Source: Aeoliella sp052161615
GTDB lineage: Bacteria; Planctomycetota; Planctomycetia; Pirellulales; Lacipirellulaceae
Assembly (NCBI RefSeq): GCF_052161615.1
Contig: NZ_CP197417.1
Location: forward strand, 5,456,001-5,520,000
DNA length: 64,000 nt
Direction: 5' to 3'
The notes under the pieces were generated by a model that was not told the DNA's origin, searched no databases, and worked only from the letters and a program-made list of their open reading frames with translations. Shown one piece after another: positions 28,856 to 37,539 of the stretch; positions within the stretch are counted from its first letter, which is position 1, and every line of letters starts with the position of its first letter. A program made the position numbers and the translations under genes.

Positions 28856-30538
28856 GTGATAGAATTCGCGTTTCGCCAAGTCGCGCGGTGCTCGTTTCGA
28901 GCCGAAGCCAGCCTCAGGAGCCCGATCATCGCCAGCAAATCGAACAAAGCTCGCTCGAAAAGTGCCGTGACCGTCGAAACCGCCCGGCCCGAGCCCGGCG
29001 ATTCGCCGGCGGCCATTGCGGGGCTGAGGCTGCTGGTGTTTGTCGCCGGCGGGGTACTGATGGGGCTCGAAATCGCCGGCAGCCGGGTCCTCGCCCCCCA
29101 TTTCGGCAACTCGGTCTTCATCTGGGGGAGCCTGATTTCGGTGTTCCTAGCCTCCCTGGCCATTGGCTACTACGGCGGCGGACGACTCGCCGACCGCTAC
29201 CCTTCGCTCGTCTTATTGACCACGGTCACGGTGGTCGTCTCGATCTGGATCCTGCTCCTCGGTTCGTTCGCCCCCGTGGTGTGCGACCGGTTGGTGGAGG
29301 CCGGCTTCGGCGAGCGGAGCGGCTCGCTCGTGGCGTCGCTGATTTTGTTCCTGCCACCCAGCGTCGGCCTGGGAATCCTTTCACCCTTCGCGGTTCGCAT
29401 CGCCGCGACGTCCGTACTGTCGGTCGGCAAAGTCGCCGGCGAGCTGTACGCGCTCAGCACCGCGGGCAGCATCGCCGGCACGCTGATCACCACGTTCCTG
29501 CTCATCCCCTGGCTGGGTCTTTCGGTCATTCTCAAAGTGCTGGGCCTGGTACTGCTGGCCACTTCAATCATCACGCTCTTCACGCAGCGCAAAGCCGCGC
29601 AGCACGCCATCGCTGCTACCATCGTCGGAGTGCTGGCGGTGGTGCTCGCCGCGAACACCGAGCCCCCCTCGCAGCTCGGTCGGTACGATGTGCTGCGCTA
29701 CGAGACCGACACCCCCTATCACCACATCGCCGTGGTCGACAACACCAGCTACGAGTCGCGGCAGATGCTGTTCGACCAGTACACCGAAAGCGCGGTGACG
29801 CTCGAACCACCCCACCAAACGCTCGCCGAGTACACCAACTATTTTCAATTAGCGTTCCTCCCCTCGCCCGACATGCACCGCGTGTTATTCATCGGCGCCG
29901 GAGGTGGCGTGGGACCGCGGGCCTACTTCGCCCATCAGCCTTCGCTCGAAATCGATCTGGTGGACATTGATCCGCGTGTGCTCGACGTGGCCCACGAGTT
30001 CTTTTTCCTCGATCGCCGGCCCAACCTCCGTTCCATCGCCGCCGACGGCCGGATGTTCCTACGTGGTGCCGAAGGGGGCTACGACTGCATCGTCCTCGAC
30101 GCCTTCACCATTGGCGGGCGGATTCCGTTTCACTTGGTGACGCGCGAGTTTCTTGAACTCTGCTCCGCGAAGAGCACCGCAAATGGTCTCTTTGTGATGA
30201 ACATCAACAGTTCGCTCGACGGCGAAAAAAGCGGCATCTACCAATCGATGCACGCCACGCTCAGCGAAGTCTACCCGCAGGTGTACGTGTTCGCCCTCGA
30301 CCGAGGCCGTCGCCGGACGCACGAATCGACCAACGTGATCCTCGTTGCAAGCAAACGCGAGGAACGACTCACTCCCGAAGACTGGCAGCGACTCGCTGGC
30401 GAATTTCGCACCGATGCGTGGGTCAATGCCGAGATGGTCGAGGCGATGGCCGCCAACCTGGTGACCGAACCCACGCCGACCGACCGCGCTGTGATCTTTA
30501 CAGACAACTTCTGCCCGATTGAAACGATGTCCTTTTGA
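28856..30538 (+). CDS. Membrane protein fused to a spermidine-synthase-like methyltransferase-fold domain
   Basis: The N-terminal half has about seven to eight membrane segments (from LRLLVFVAGGVLMGLEIAGS to ATIVGVLAVVLAA). The C-terminal half is a Rossmann domain like spermidine synthase: motif I VLFIGAGGGVGPRAYF, then IDLVDIDPRVLDVA, DGRMFLRG and YDCIVLDAF. Such fused proteins are widespread and their substrate is unknown; polyamine synthesis is not shown. The 560-residue form uses a GTG start. Another GTG at 28967 would remove a charged leader and is also plausible. Confidence 0.85.
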   Translation: MIEFAFRQVARCSFRAEASLRSPIIASKSNKARSKSAVTVETARPEPGDSPAAIAGLRLLVFVAGGVLMGLEIAGSRVLAPHFGNSVFIWGSLISVFLASLAIGYYGGGRLADRYPSLVLLTTVTVVVSIWILLLGSFAPVVCDRLVEAGFGERSGSLVASLILFLPPSVGLGILSPFAVRIAATSVLSVGKVAGELYALSTAGSIAGTLITTFLLIPWLGLSVILKVLGLVLLATSIITLFTQRKAAQHAIAATIVGVLAVVLAANTEPPSQLGRYDVLRYETDTPYHHIAVVDNTSYESRQMLFDQYTESAVTLEPPHQTLAEYTNYFQLAFLPSPDMHRVLFIGAGGGVGPRAYFAHQPSLEIDLVDIDPRVLDVAHEFFFLDRRPNLRSIAADGRMFLRGAEGGYDCIVLDAFTIGGRIPFHLVTREFLELCSAKSTANGLFVMNINSSLDGEKSGIYQSMHATLSEVYPQVYVFALDRGRRRTHESTNVILVASKREERLTPEDWQRLAGEFRTDAWVNAEMVEAMAANLVTEPTPTDRAVIFTDNFCPIETMSF

Positions 30539-30567
30539 GGCGAACTATCCCCCACGCACACACCACC

Positions 30568-30625
30568 TAGCCGACGACCTACGCGTCGTCGGACCGAACT
30601 CCGACGACGCGTAGGTCGTCGGCTA
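30568..30625. repeat. 26-bp perfect inverted repeat
   Basis: Arms starting TAGCCGACGACCTACGCG (30568-30593) and their exact complement (30600-30625) enclose a 6-base spacer and are followed by TTTTG. It lies 30 bases after the preceding stop and may terminate transcription. The arm is itself repetitive (CGACGA, CGTCGT). Confidence 0.9.
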
Positions 30626-30667
30626 TTTTGCAACACCACCCTCGCTTGCGAGACTGGATCTAAATCT

Positions 30668-31780
30668 ATGTTGAACGTTCTTTCCCGACCTTTACTGCTT
30701 ACTTTGCTGTGTGGGCTCGTGCTCTTCGCGACCGCCACGCTCCACGCCGCCGAGCCACGAAACATCCTGCTTACGGGCTTCGAGCCCTTCGGGGGACTCA
30801 AGCGGCCGAATCCTTCTTGGGAGGGGATCAAGTCGCTCGACGGCCAGGAGTGGAATGGCTATCGCCTTGTGTGCAAAGAGCTCCCCGTCGTGTGGGGCGA
30901 GGTATTGCCGAAGCTCGAAGAGTGGAATGCGGAGTATCAGCCGGCCGCGATCTTGTCGCTGGGGCAGGGGAGTCCGGCCGGATTCACCATTGAGAGTGTC
31001 GCCCTGGCCAAACGCGGGCAGATTCCCGATAACCAGCGACAACTCCCCGCCGTCGACCGCCTCGCGGGCGATGGCCCCGCGAAGCTCACAGCCACCGCCG
31101 CGTGCGACGCGATGGCGAAACAACTGGAGGCTAAGGGTTACGCGGTGAAGGTCTCGACCAACGCCGGGCAGTACCTGTGCGAGGAAGCGCTCTACTCACT
31201 GGAATACCTGAAGCGAAAGAAGCAGCTGTCCGCACCGGTCGCCTTCTGCCACGTCCCGCCCCTGGGTGTAACGGTTCCGAGCAAGCCGGCTGGCGGCGAC
31301 GAAATGGTTGGCCAGATAGTGAACCCCGAGTACGTCCAAGCGTTCGCGCTCGACGCGCTCGATGCCCTCGTCGCCACGACCAAGTCCGAGCCTCCTGCCC
31401 CGCTCGCAGACGACGCCGAGGTCAAACAGTTCATCGAGGGTTATTTCAGCAGTTGGTCCACCGGCCAGTTCGACAAGTACGACGCGTGCTTTATGCCCAA
31501 CGCATGCATCCAACTGCTCGGCCCCGACGGCCAGCTGATCAGCTACCCCCGCAAGACGTTCGTGGAAGAGCAGCGAGGCTACGTCCAGCAGGCGAAGATC
31601 AAACCCCGCGAGATCCCCAAGACCATCGACATCCACCACGAAGCCGACGTCGTCCGCGTGCTGGCCTATTGGGAGCTGACCAACGACAAACGAATCACCC
31701 ACGGCTACGACCACTTCACCCTGAAAAAAGTCGGCAACCAATGGAAGATCGTGCATCTACTCTTCTACAGCACGGATTAG
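30668..31780 (+). CDS. Secreted pyroglutamyl-peptidase-like protein with C-terminal SnoaL/NTF2-like domain
   Basis: Pyroglutamyl peptidase I removes N-terminal pyroglutamate from peptides and is normally cytoplasmic and about 215 residues. This 370-residue product has a signal peptide (LLLTLLCGLVLFATATLHAA), then a Pcp domain (about 31-240) starting ILLTGFEPFGGLKRNPS-like. Candidate triad residues are Glu109 (FTIESVAL), Cys171 (NAGQYLCEEALY) and His195 (AFCHVPPLG). Residues about 247-370 form a SnoaL/NTF2-like domain (VKQFIEGYFSSWSTGQFDKY ... THGYDHFTLKKVGNQWKIVHL). Both the export signal and the fusion are unusual for Pcp. The function of the added domain is unknown. Confidence 0.82.
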   Translation: MLNVLSRPLLLTLLCGLVLFATATLHAAEPRNILLTGFEPFGGLKRPNPSWEGIKSLDGQEWNGYRLVCKELPVVWGEVLPKLEEWNAEYQPAAILSLGQGSPAGFTIESVALAKRGQIPDNQRQLPAVDRLAGDGPAKLTATAACDAMAKQLEAKGYAVKVSTNAGQYLCEEALYSLEYLKRKKQLSAPVAFCHVPPLGVTVPSKPAGGDEMVGQIVNPEYVQAFALDALDALVATTKSEPPAPLADDAEVKQFIEGYFSSWSTGQFDKYDACFMPNACIQLLGPDGQLISYPRKTFVEEQRGYVQQAKIKPREIPKTIDIHHEADVVRVLAYWELTNDKRITHGYDHFTLKKVGNQWKIVHLLFYSTD

Positions 31781-31938
31781 CAGCGAGTTCCCTCTCCCCG
31801 CCAATCGCCCCCCAACTCCTCCCAACCCGCGAACTCCAATCCCCTCCTCGCGGTCCTTCCCATCACCCACGAAAAACCACCCCCCACGGCCCCTACACCC
31901 CCACGGCCGGTCGCATTACAATGCCGAGTCTACCCGCC

Positions 31939-32011
31939 GCTCCCTTAGCTCAATTGGCAGAGCAATTGACTCTTAATCAATAGGTTCTAGGTTCGAGCCC
32001 TAGAGGGAGCA
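31939..32011 (+). tRNA. tRNA-Lys (anticodon CTT)
   Basis: The 73-base cloverleaf has acceptor GCTCCCT / AGGGAGC and discriminator A, D-arm GCTC / GAGC, and anticodon stem ATTGA / TCAAT. The loop CTCTTAA has CTT at 31972-31974. The T-arm is CTAGG-TTCGAGC-CCTAG. CCA is not encoded. The downstream DNA is visibly more AT-rich. Confidence 0.98.
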
Positions 32012-32501
32012 CTTCTTTAAGTCGTTTGCTGTCAAGGTTTTCCGGCAAGGCCGTCATTGCCCTTCGTCTCCCCGGAAAGCCTAAGTCACTCAGCAACTGC
32101 ACAAGTCGCAACTTACTTCCTTTTGTGAGTTGGATCACCTCTGTGCCGGCATGGCGCGGGCCGATTAGGCGGTTCGCAAGGCACGAATTTAAGGCGTTCG
32201 CCGAGTGCGAGATGTGGTTGCCACCGCTGACACGTGCCGACGGCCTATAGTCGTGCGCTGACGTCTCACAGACACAGCGGTTTAGCGATCCCCAAGTAAT
32301 TTATCCTGATGAAGATCAGCGATCGGCGTCGAGACATGTTGGTTACCTCATTTCCTACAATACCGCTTCTGATGATGAACAGTCGGAGAAAATTTGGCCT
32401 TGTTGGTAGGACAGACAGTGGGGTCAACATTATATTGAAGAGTTGATCACCCTTCCGCTTGCCGTGCCGTTGATCGCCCGCGCTATTGGAGAGACAACCA
32501 G
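32012..32501. other. AT-richer gap after the tRNA gene
   Basis: About 490 bases without a credible gene. Composition and codon-like patterns differ from the GC-rich surroundings. No integrase, inverted repeat or second copy of the tRNA 3' end was found. A purine-rich GGAGAG at 32488-32493 precedes the next gene and could be its ribosome-binding site. Confidence 0.6.
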
Positions 32502-33842
32502 ATGAAACGCTGCATGTTCCTCTTGCTCTTCGCTCACTGCTGGACCCCGCTCCTGGCCGCCACGCATGAGTGGACGCGGCAACTCGGTACGTCCGACTTG
32601 GATGCGGGCTCCGGCGTCAGTTCCGATGGATTGGGAAACCTGTACATCACCGGGTCTACCGGAGGGGCGCTGGGAGGAGCTCACGTTGGCCGCACCGATG
32701 CATTTCTAGTTAAGTACGATTCCGGAGGCGCACTGCTCTGGACTAGACAGGTCGCCACGGCGGCGGATGACGAAAGCTTGGGTGTCAGTGCCGATCGGCT
32801 AGGGAACGTGTACATTGCCGGGAGAACGAACCACGATTTAGGCGGGACTAGCGCCGGGTTAACAGATGCGTTTCTCAGTAAATATAACTCAGAGGGAGCG
32901 AGTCTCTGGACTCGCCAACTTGGAACAGCGACATACGACGACGGTTTTGGCGTCAGCGTTGATGGGTTGGGTAGTGTCTACATTTCGGGCCGGACCATGG
33001 GGGACCTAGGAGGAGGCAACCGCGGTTCGTGGGATGCGTTTCTGAGTAAATACGATTCTACAGGCGAGCTCAAATGGACGCGGCAACTTGGATCAGTTGG
33101 ATCAGACGATGGAAAGAGCATCTCCGCTGACGCGTTTGGAAACGTATACGTCACGGGGTCGACCGGGGGCAGCATAGGTGAAGCCAATGCCGGCCAAAGC
33201 GACGCGTTCGTGAGCCAGTATGACTCCGATGGCGGACTGAACTGGACCCGACAAGTTGGCACGGGTTTCGCCGACTATAGTTTGGGAATCAGCGCAGATG
33301 GGTTAGGGAATGTTTATTTCACCGGACGTACCGAGGGCGCGCTGAATGGTGCCAACGCAGGTGGAAGCGACGCATTCGTTGGTAAATTCGATGCCGTCGG
33401 TAATCTCCTCTGGGTACAACAATTTGGTACAGCAAACGACGACCTGAGCTTCGGCGTCAGTGCTGACACGTTGGGGAATGTCTACGTCACTGGTCGCACA
33501 GAGGGAGCTCTGAGTGGTGAGGCCGCCGGTGGGTTCGATGCATTTGTGAGAAAGTACGATGCTACCGGTATGCACCTATGGACGGAACAATTTGGTACGG
33601 CATTCGAGGATGATAGTCGTAGTATCATCGCCGACGGGCTGGGGAATTTGTACCTTACGGGGCGTACATATGGGAATCTTGGTGGAGCCAACGCTGGAGC
33701 GGCGGACGTGTACGTGGCGAAATATGCAGACCCTGTTCCGGAGCCGACGACAGCGACGTTCGGGATTATAGTTAGCCTGGGGCTAGTGTCCACCGAACGG
33801 CTGTGTAAGGCCAAAGGGAGGCCAGTTCCTTTACTTCGATGA
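32502..33842 (+). CDS. Exported SBBP-repeat protein with degenerate PEP-CTERM tail
   Basis: The 446-residue product has a signal peptide (CMFLLLFAHCWTPLLA) and about seven beta-propeller-type (SBBP) repeats of about 55 residues. Each contains W-T-R-Q-L-G-T, D-G-L-G-N-V-Y-x-T-G-R-T and D-A-F-x-x-K-Y-D words. The C-terminus reads VPEPTTATFGIIVSLGLVS and then a basic stretch, resembling a PEP-CTERM sorting signal whose hydrophobic segment is short and whose tail is long. The gene is less GC-rich than its neighbours and alone in an AT-richer stretch next to tRNA-Lys, consistent with horizontal transfer. Function unknown; likely extracellular. Confidence 0.85.
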   Translation: MKRCMFLLLFAHCWTPLLAATHEWTRQLGTSDLDAGSGVSSDGLGNLYITGSTGGALGGAHVGRTDAFLVKYDSGGALLWTRQVATAADDESLGVSADRLGNVYIAGRTNHDLGGTSAGLTDAFLSKYNSEGASLWTRQLGTATYDDGFGVSVDGLGSVYISGRTMGDLGGGNRGSWDAFLSKYDSTGELKWTRQLGSVGSDDGKSISADAFGNVYVTGSTGGSIGEANAGQSDAFVSQYDSDGGLNWTRQVGTGFADYSLGISADGLGNVYFTGRTEGALNGANAGGSDAFVGKFDAVGNLLWVQQFGTANDDLSFGVSADTLGNVYVTGRTEGALSGEAAGGFDAFVRKYDATGMHLWTEQFGTAFEDDSRSIIADGLGNLYLTGRTYGNLGGANAGAADVYVAKYADPVPEPTTATFGIIVSLGLVSTERLCKAKGRPVPLLR

Positions 33843-34261
33843 GCACCACCTTCGTCCGACAGTGCTTAACAAAATCCACTTCGAATTAATCTTTTGGTAG
33901 ACTCTAAAATTAAGAGGTTTTCATCACCTCGGATTGCCGCGGGCGAACTCTGGCTGGGGTGAGTGCAGCCAACCTCAACACCAAAGTACGGCCAGCCAAT
34001 TGCTGCGTCTAGTCAATTGCCCTTTTGAGCGAGTATGTACCCGGCTGAGGTATCTAATGCTCAAGCGCCCTTCTTAATTCAACCTGTATCGTACGTGGCG
34101 TCTTATCGTCGAGGCGTCTCAGGTAGCTGCGTGATCAAGTTCTATCTCTGGCCGCACACTTAGTAGTGCAAAAACACTTCCAAGGACGATGTCTCACTCG
34201 ACTCGTTAGAACTCGACTGGCACAGCAAGCTGGCCAGCATTAGGCTGCTGCCACAGCCCCC
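33843..34261. other. AT-richer intergenic stretch
   Basis: About 420 bases with no credible gene, RNA or clear repeat. It continues the lower-GC composition of the region after tRNA-Lys. The boundary to normal GC content lies close to the acyl-CoA synthetase remnant. Confidence 0.5.
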
Positions 34262-34465
34262 TCACTCCCCAAACATCTCCGCCACCTTCGGCTTATTCAC
34301 CTTCCCCATCGCATTCCGCGCCAGGTCGTCGACCACCAGCAGGCGGCGGGGGATTTTGTAGGGGGACAGGCGGCCTTCGCACCAGATTCGTAGTTGGTCG
34401 ATGCTTCTGCGGCCGATGATGCGGTGGTAGCGGCCGTAGGCGGGGACCCAGTAGCCAACCACCAC
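34262..34465 (-). pseudogene. Remnant of the C-terminal end of an acyl-CoA synthetase (MatB-like)
   Basis: The last roughly 45 residues read IDQLRIWCEGRLSPYKIPRR, then LLVVDDLARNAMGKVNKPKVAEMF. This is the C-terminal lid of AMP-forming acyl-CoA synthetases, with the catalytic-lysine motif in NAMGKVNK. The full enzyme should have about 500 residues, but the frame is closed upstream by a TAG inside a hairpin (34444-34482). On the far side of that hairpin, in a shifted frame, GEVKAYF resembles the segment that should precede this lid. It looks like a gene mostly deleted and broken by a repeat element. Confidence 0.6.
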
Positions 34466-34482
34466 GCTCCGCTACTGGGTCC
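34444..34482. repeat. 11-bp perfect hairpin inside the synthetase remnant
   Basis: Arms GGACCCAGTAG and CTACTGGGTCC enclose a 17-base loop. The right arm supplies the in-frame TAG that closes the remnant's frame. The gap from here to the flavoprotein start (34769) shows no other gene. Confidence 0.85.
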
Positions 34483-34768
34483 ACGCCTGCGGGGGGATGA
34501 ATTTGGGTGCGGAAGTACGCTTTCACTTCGCCCCCTCCCCACTCCCGCCCGCCGTCCTACAATACCCCCGCCGCGAGGAAATCCGCAGCCAAAACAATCG
34601 CTCCATTCGCTGCGCAAGGGTAGCGAGACGTGCGGCGATCGGCGTAAAATGAGGAATCTCGGGGCTGCTCCACCGCGGCCCCGCCCCCCTCGACGACCTC
34701 CCACCCACGGCGGCTGCGGGTGCCCAGGCGGCATGCAACCGGCATTCACGTATTGGAGTTCAACGCGC

Positions 34769-36004
34769 ATGGCGTCCAGCGATCAATCCCAAGTCGTTGT
34801 CATCGGTGGCGGGCCCGCCGGCTCGACCGTTTCCACGCTGCTAGCACAGCAAGGCGTTCAAGTCGAATTGTTCGAACGTGAGAAGTTCCCCCGCTTTCAC
34901 ATCGGCGAGTCGCTCATTCCCGAAACCTACTGGGTATTCGAGCGGCTTGGCATGCTTCCCAAGATGAAGGCAAGCCACTTCGTTGAGAAGTACAGCGTCC
35001 AGTTCGTCAGTGCCAGCGGCAAGGTCTCGACCCCGTTTTACTTCCACGAAAACAAGCCCCATGAGTGTTCGCAAACCTGGCAGGTCGAGCGGAGTGAGTT
35101 CGACACCATGATGCTGGAGAACGCCCGCGAGCATGGAGTCACGGCGCACGAAGGTGCCCGCGTGCTCGACATCCTGTTCGAGGGCGACCGCGCCGTTGGC
35201 GTTGAGGTGAAGCTAGAGGATGGCACGCAGCGCCGCGTCATGGCCGACGTGGTGGTCGACGCGAGTGGCCAAAGCTCGATGATCATCAATCGGTTCGGCC
35301 TCCGCATGTCCGACCCCAAGCTCAACAAGGGAGCAATTTGGACGTACTTCGAGGGTGCCTATCGCGATCCGGGTCAAAATGGCGGCGCGACCCTCGTACT
35401 CCAGACCGAGGATAAGAAGGGCTGGTTCTGGTACATCCCCCAGCACAACAACGTCGTGAGCGTCGGCGTGGTGGCCGACTTCGAGTACCTGTTTCAAGGC
35501 CGCGGCGATCACGAGCAAACCTTCAACGAAGAACTCGACCGCTGCCTGAACGTGAAAGAGCGAGTGTCGATCGGCAAACGAGTCGATCGCTACCACGCCA
35601 CCAAGGATTACACCTACCGCGCTAGCCGAGCCGCGGGCGACGGCTGGGTGCTGGTGGGCGACGCCTTCGGCTTCCTCGACCCGCTCTACTCCTCCGGCGT
35701 ACTGCTCGCGCTCCGCTCGGGTGCCGTGGCCGCCGACGCCATCGCCGAGGGCCTAGCCAAGGGCGACACTTCCGCCGCCCAGCTTGGCAAGTGGGAAGCC
35801 GACTACGTGCAAGGCATGAACCGCATGCGCCGCTTGGTGTGCGAGTACTACGACGGCTTCAGCTTCGGCCGATTCATCCGCCGGTTCCCTCACCTCAAGA
35901 ACCGCGTCACCGACCTATTGATCGGCGACCTGTTCAAAGACGACCTCGACGAAGTGTTCGAATCGATGGACCTGATGTACAAAGAGGCCGAGACAACGGC
36001 GTAG
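34769..36004 (+). CDS. Flavin-dependent oxidoreductase, tryptophan-halogenase-like
   Basis: The 411-residue product belongs to the FAD-dependent monooxygenase / halogenase / geranylgeranyl-reductase superfamily. The FAD-binding GGGPAGS is at residues 13-19, followed by an ELFEREKFPRFHIGESL stretch. The flavin site WVLVGDAFGFLDPLYSSGV lies near residue 295. A WFWYIP sequence (residues 219-224) fits the WxWxIP motif of flavin-dependent halogenases. The start MASSDQSQVVVIGGG directly precedes the Rossmann strand; the longer frame upstream is non-coding in appearance. No flavin reductase or biosynthetic partner is adjacent. The true reaction is unknown. Confidence 0.85.
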   Translation: MASSDQSQVVVIGGGPAGSTVSTLLAQQGVQVELFEREKFPRFHIGESLIPETYWVFERLGMLPKMKASHFVEKYSVQFVSASGKVSTPFYFHENKPHECSQTWQVERSEFDTMMLENAREHGVTAHEGARVLDILFEGDRAVGVEVKLEDGTQRRVMADVVVDASGQSSMIINRFGLRMSDPKLNKGAIWTYFEGAYRDPGQNGGATLVLQTEDKKGWFWYIPQHNNVVSVGVVADFEYLFQGRGDHEQTFNEELDRCLNVKERVSIGKRVDRYHATKDYTYRASRAAGDGWVLVGDAFGFLDPLYSSGVLLALRSGAVAADAIAEGLAKGDTSAAQLGKWEADYVQGMNRMRRLVCEYYDGFSFGRFIRRFPHLKNRVTDLLIGDLFKDDLDEVFESMDLMYKEAETTA

Positions 36005-36027
36005 CTGCGTCCGAAGGTCGACGAACC

Positions 36028-36513
36028 ATGGCACGCGACGAACACGAGCGTGAGAACCTGCTCGGCGATGCAACGGCATACGTACGGCGGGTGGAGTTTC
36101 GTGATGCGGAGGGCCAGGAGGTGTTCGTGGGCTTTCGCACCAATGGCGCGGCGAGCGTCTATCTCGATCAGGACCCGGTTTATCACTTCACCTCCGAAGG
36201 AGAACTGCGCCGGGCGTACGTCGCCGGCGAGTTGATCAAGTCGGTGCGGGGCCAGCTAGTCGCCATGCACCGCGAGCGGACGCCCGGGGAAGTACAGCTT
36301 GTGAGCCGGCCGCTCGACGAAGTGACTTCGAAGGCGTTCCTAGTAAACATGGAGTCGCAACTAACTCGGCTTGCCGATTCGCTGCGGAACGAGAAGCTAA
36401 TCGTCGTAGGGAGTGTGCCCGCGGATGTTGATGTGGAGGCGGAGGTGCCCGCGTGGTTGGAAACGCTGCTCGCGAGCGAGATGGTGATCGCGAACGCGCC
36501 GAATGCGAGGTAA
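36028..36513 (+). CDS. Conserved-looking hypothetical protein
   Basis: A 161-residue product, not recognised. It is acidic at the N-terminus (MARDEHERENLLGD), has a strand-rich middle (RVEFRDAEGQEVFVGFRTNG, SVYLDQDPVYHF) and a mixed C-terminal part with LADSLRNEKLIVVGSVP. There is no signal peptide or membrane segment. It starts 23 bases after the flavoprotein gene and is probably in the same transcript. Its TAA stop overlaps a copy of hairpin family A. Confidence 0.75.
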   Translation: MARDEHERENLLGDATAYVRRVEFRDAEGQEVFVGFRTNGAASVYLDQDPVYHFTSEGELRRAYVAGELIKSVRGQLVAMHRERTPGEVQLVSRPLDEVTSKAFLVNMESQLTRLADSLRNEKLIVVGSVPADVDVEAEVPAWLETLLASEMVIANAPNAR

Positions 36514-36536
36514 TCGGGCTCGGAGAGCCCTCCCAC
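36512..36536. repeat. Hairpin repeat family A
   Basis: A complete copy (inverted relative to 3693) with stem GGGCTC-GGA-GAGCCC, located between convergent gene ends. Its first bases AA belong to the stop codon of the preceding gene. Confidence 0.9.
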
Positions 36537-36563
36537 CGTTGTACGGCGGGATTCGACTCGCGA

Positions 36564-37370
36564 TTAGTCAATCGCTTCGACCGTCGCGGTACCCTTCGCC
36601 GTTCGCAGCTCCGTACCAGCGGTGTTGCTACCCCTGCGGACCATGGCCAAACCGGCTTCGCCACTAGCCGTGCAAGTCGTCAGCTTGCCGACGAGCTTTT
36701 CGCCATCGAACAACTCATCGCCCACGGCGAGCGTGGTGCCTTCGACGGCTCGCAGGCGGACCATTTGTTTGTTGACGTGGCCCAGGGCGTCGAGGCGGGC
36801 GACAGTTTCTTGGCCCAGATAGCAACCCTTATTGAAACTGATCGCGTGGCGATCGCGGCTCAGTTCTTGGGGCAAGGTGCCGTCGCCGAAGTCGACACCG
36901 CCGAGGGGCCAACCTGCTCCGACGCGTAGTGTGTCGAACTTTACGCGATCGCCCGGTTCTAAACTCTTGACCGAAGCTTCGCCGAGGAAGATGGACGCGG
37001 CGGGGTGCATTGGAACGGGTATCGATCCGTCTGATTTCTCACTGCCCACGACGAGCGTCGGATGTGCTTCCCCCTGCGTTATTTTCACGTCTTCGCGAAT
37101 TAAATAACGATCGAGGAGCGCGGCGAGTGGCGCAGCATCGCCCGTGAAGACGATCACCACGATCTTGTCTTCCTTCGCATGAACCAGTGCGTGGTATAGC
37201 ACATGCCCTTTGACGTTGGTGAAGAACGCCTCGCGGCTTTCGCCGGGCGTCATCTTCAGCACGTCGGCGGTGCAGAGGTTGTGCAGGAACTTCGCGCGAT
37301 CGCCTCCCGTGACCACGAGCACGCTCGCGGGCCAGTCGTTGAAATAGATACCGACGTTTGAAGTATTCAT
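36564..37370 (-). CDS. ygfZ: YgfZ/GcvT-family folate-binding protein
   Basis: YgfZ-type proteins bind tetrahydrofolate and help assemble or repair iron-sulfur clusters. The 268-residue product has the GcvT-like N-terminus (VLVVTGGDRAKFLHNLCTAD) and the family signature KGCYLGQETVARLDALGHVN with its conserved cysteine, followed by a C-terminal barrel. Start and length are usual. It is convergent with the hypothetical gene. Confidence 0.92.
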   Translation of the reverse strand: MNTSNVGIYFNDWPASVLVVTGGDRAKFLHNLCTADVLKMTPGESREAFFTNVKGHVLYHALVHAKEDKIVVIVFTGDAAPLAALLDRYLIREDVKITQGEAHPTLVVGSEKSDGSIPVPMHPAASIFLGEASVKSLEPGDRVKFDTLRVGAGWPLGGVDFGDGTLPQELSRDRHAISFNKGCYLGQETVARLDALGHVNKQMVRLRAVEGTTLAVGDELFDGEKLVGKLTTCTASGEAGLAMVRRGSNTAGTELRTAKGTATVEAID

Positions 37371-37390
37371 GAAGTAAACCTGCTAGAAGC

Positions 37391-37463
37391 TATTAGCCGT
37401 TTTGGCGCTAGCCACGGTTGCTTTCAAATCGAATCAACCGTGGCTAGCGCCATGCGGCTAATA
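37391..37463. repeat. Long interrupted inverted repeat upstream of ygfZ
   Basis: Inner arms TGGCGCTAGCCACGGTTG and its exact complement (18 bp) enclose a 14-base loop. Outer arms TATTAGCCG / CGGCTAATA (9 bp) are separated from them by short unequal bulges. It lies between the ygfZ start and the LarA-like stop, 20 bases outside ygfZ. Confidence 0.9.
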
Positions 37464-37501
37464 AGCGTTTACACTGCACAATCCGCGTCCGATTCTTTTC
37501 C

Positions 37502-37526
37502 AATCGGGCTCGGAGAGCCCTCCCAC
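37502..37526. repeat. Hairpin repeat family A
   Basis: Identical over 25 bases to the copy at 36512, same orientation, 14 bases beyond the stop of the LarA-like gene. Here the neighbours are in tandem, not convergent. Confidence 0.9.
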
Positions 37527-37539
37527 AGTCGGTAGCATC

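Noticed and set aside
31989..32011. tRNA-Lys 3' end as an attachment site of an integrated element
   Set aside because: No second copy of the 3' end and no integrase was found within the window; kept only as a hypothesis under the island finding.
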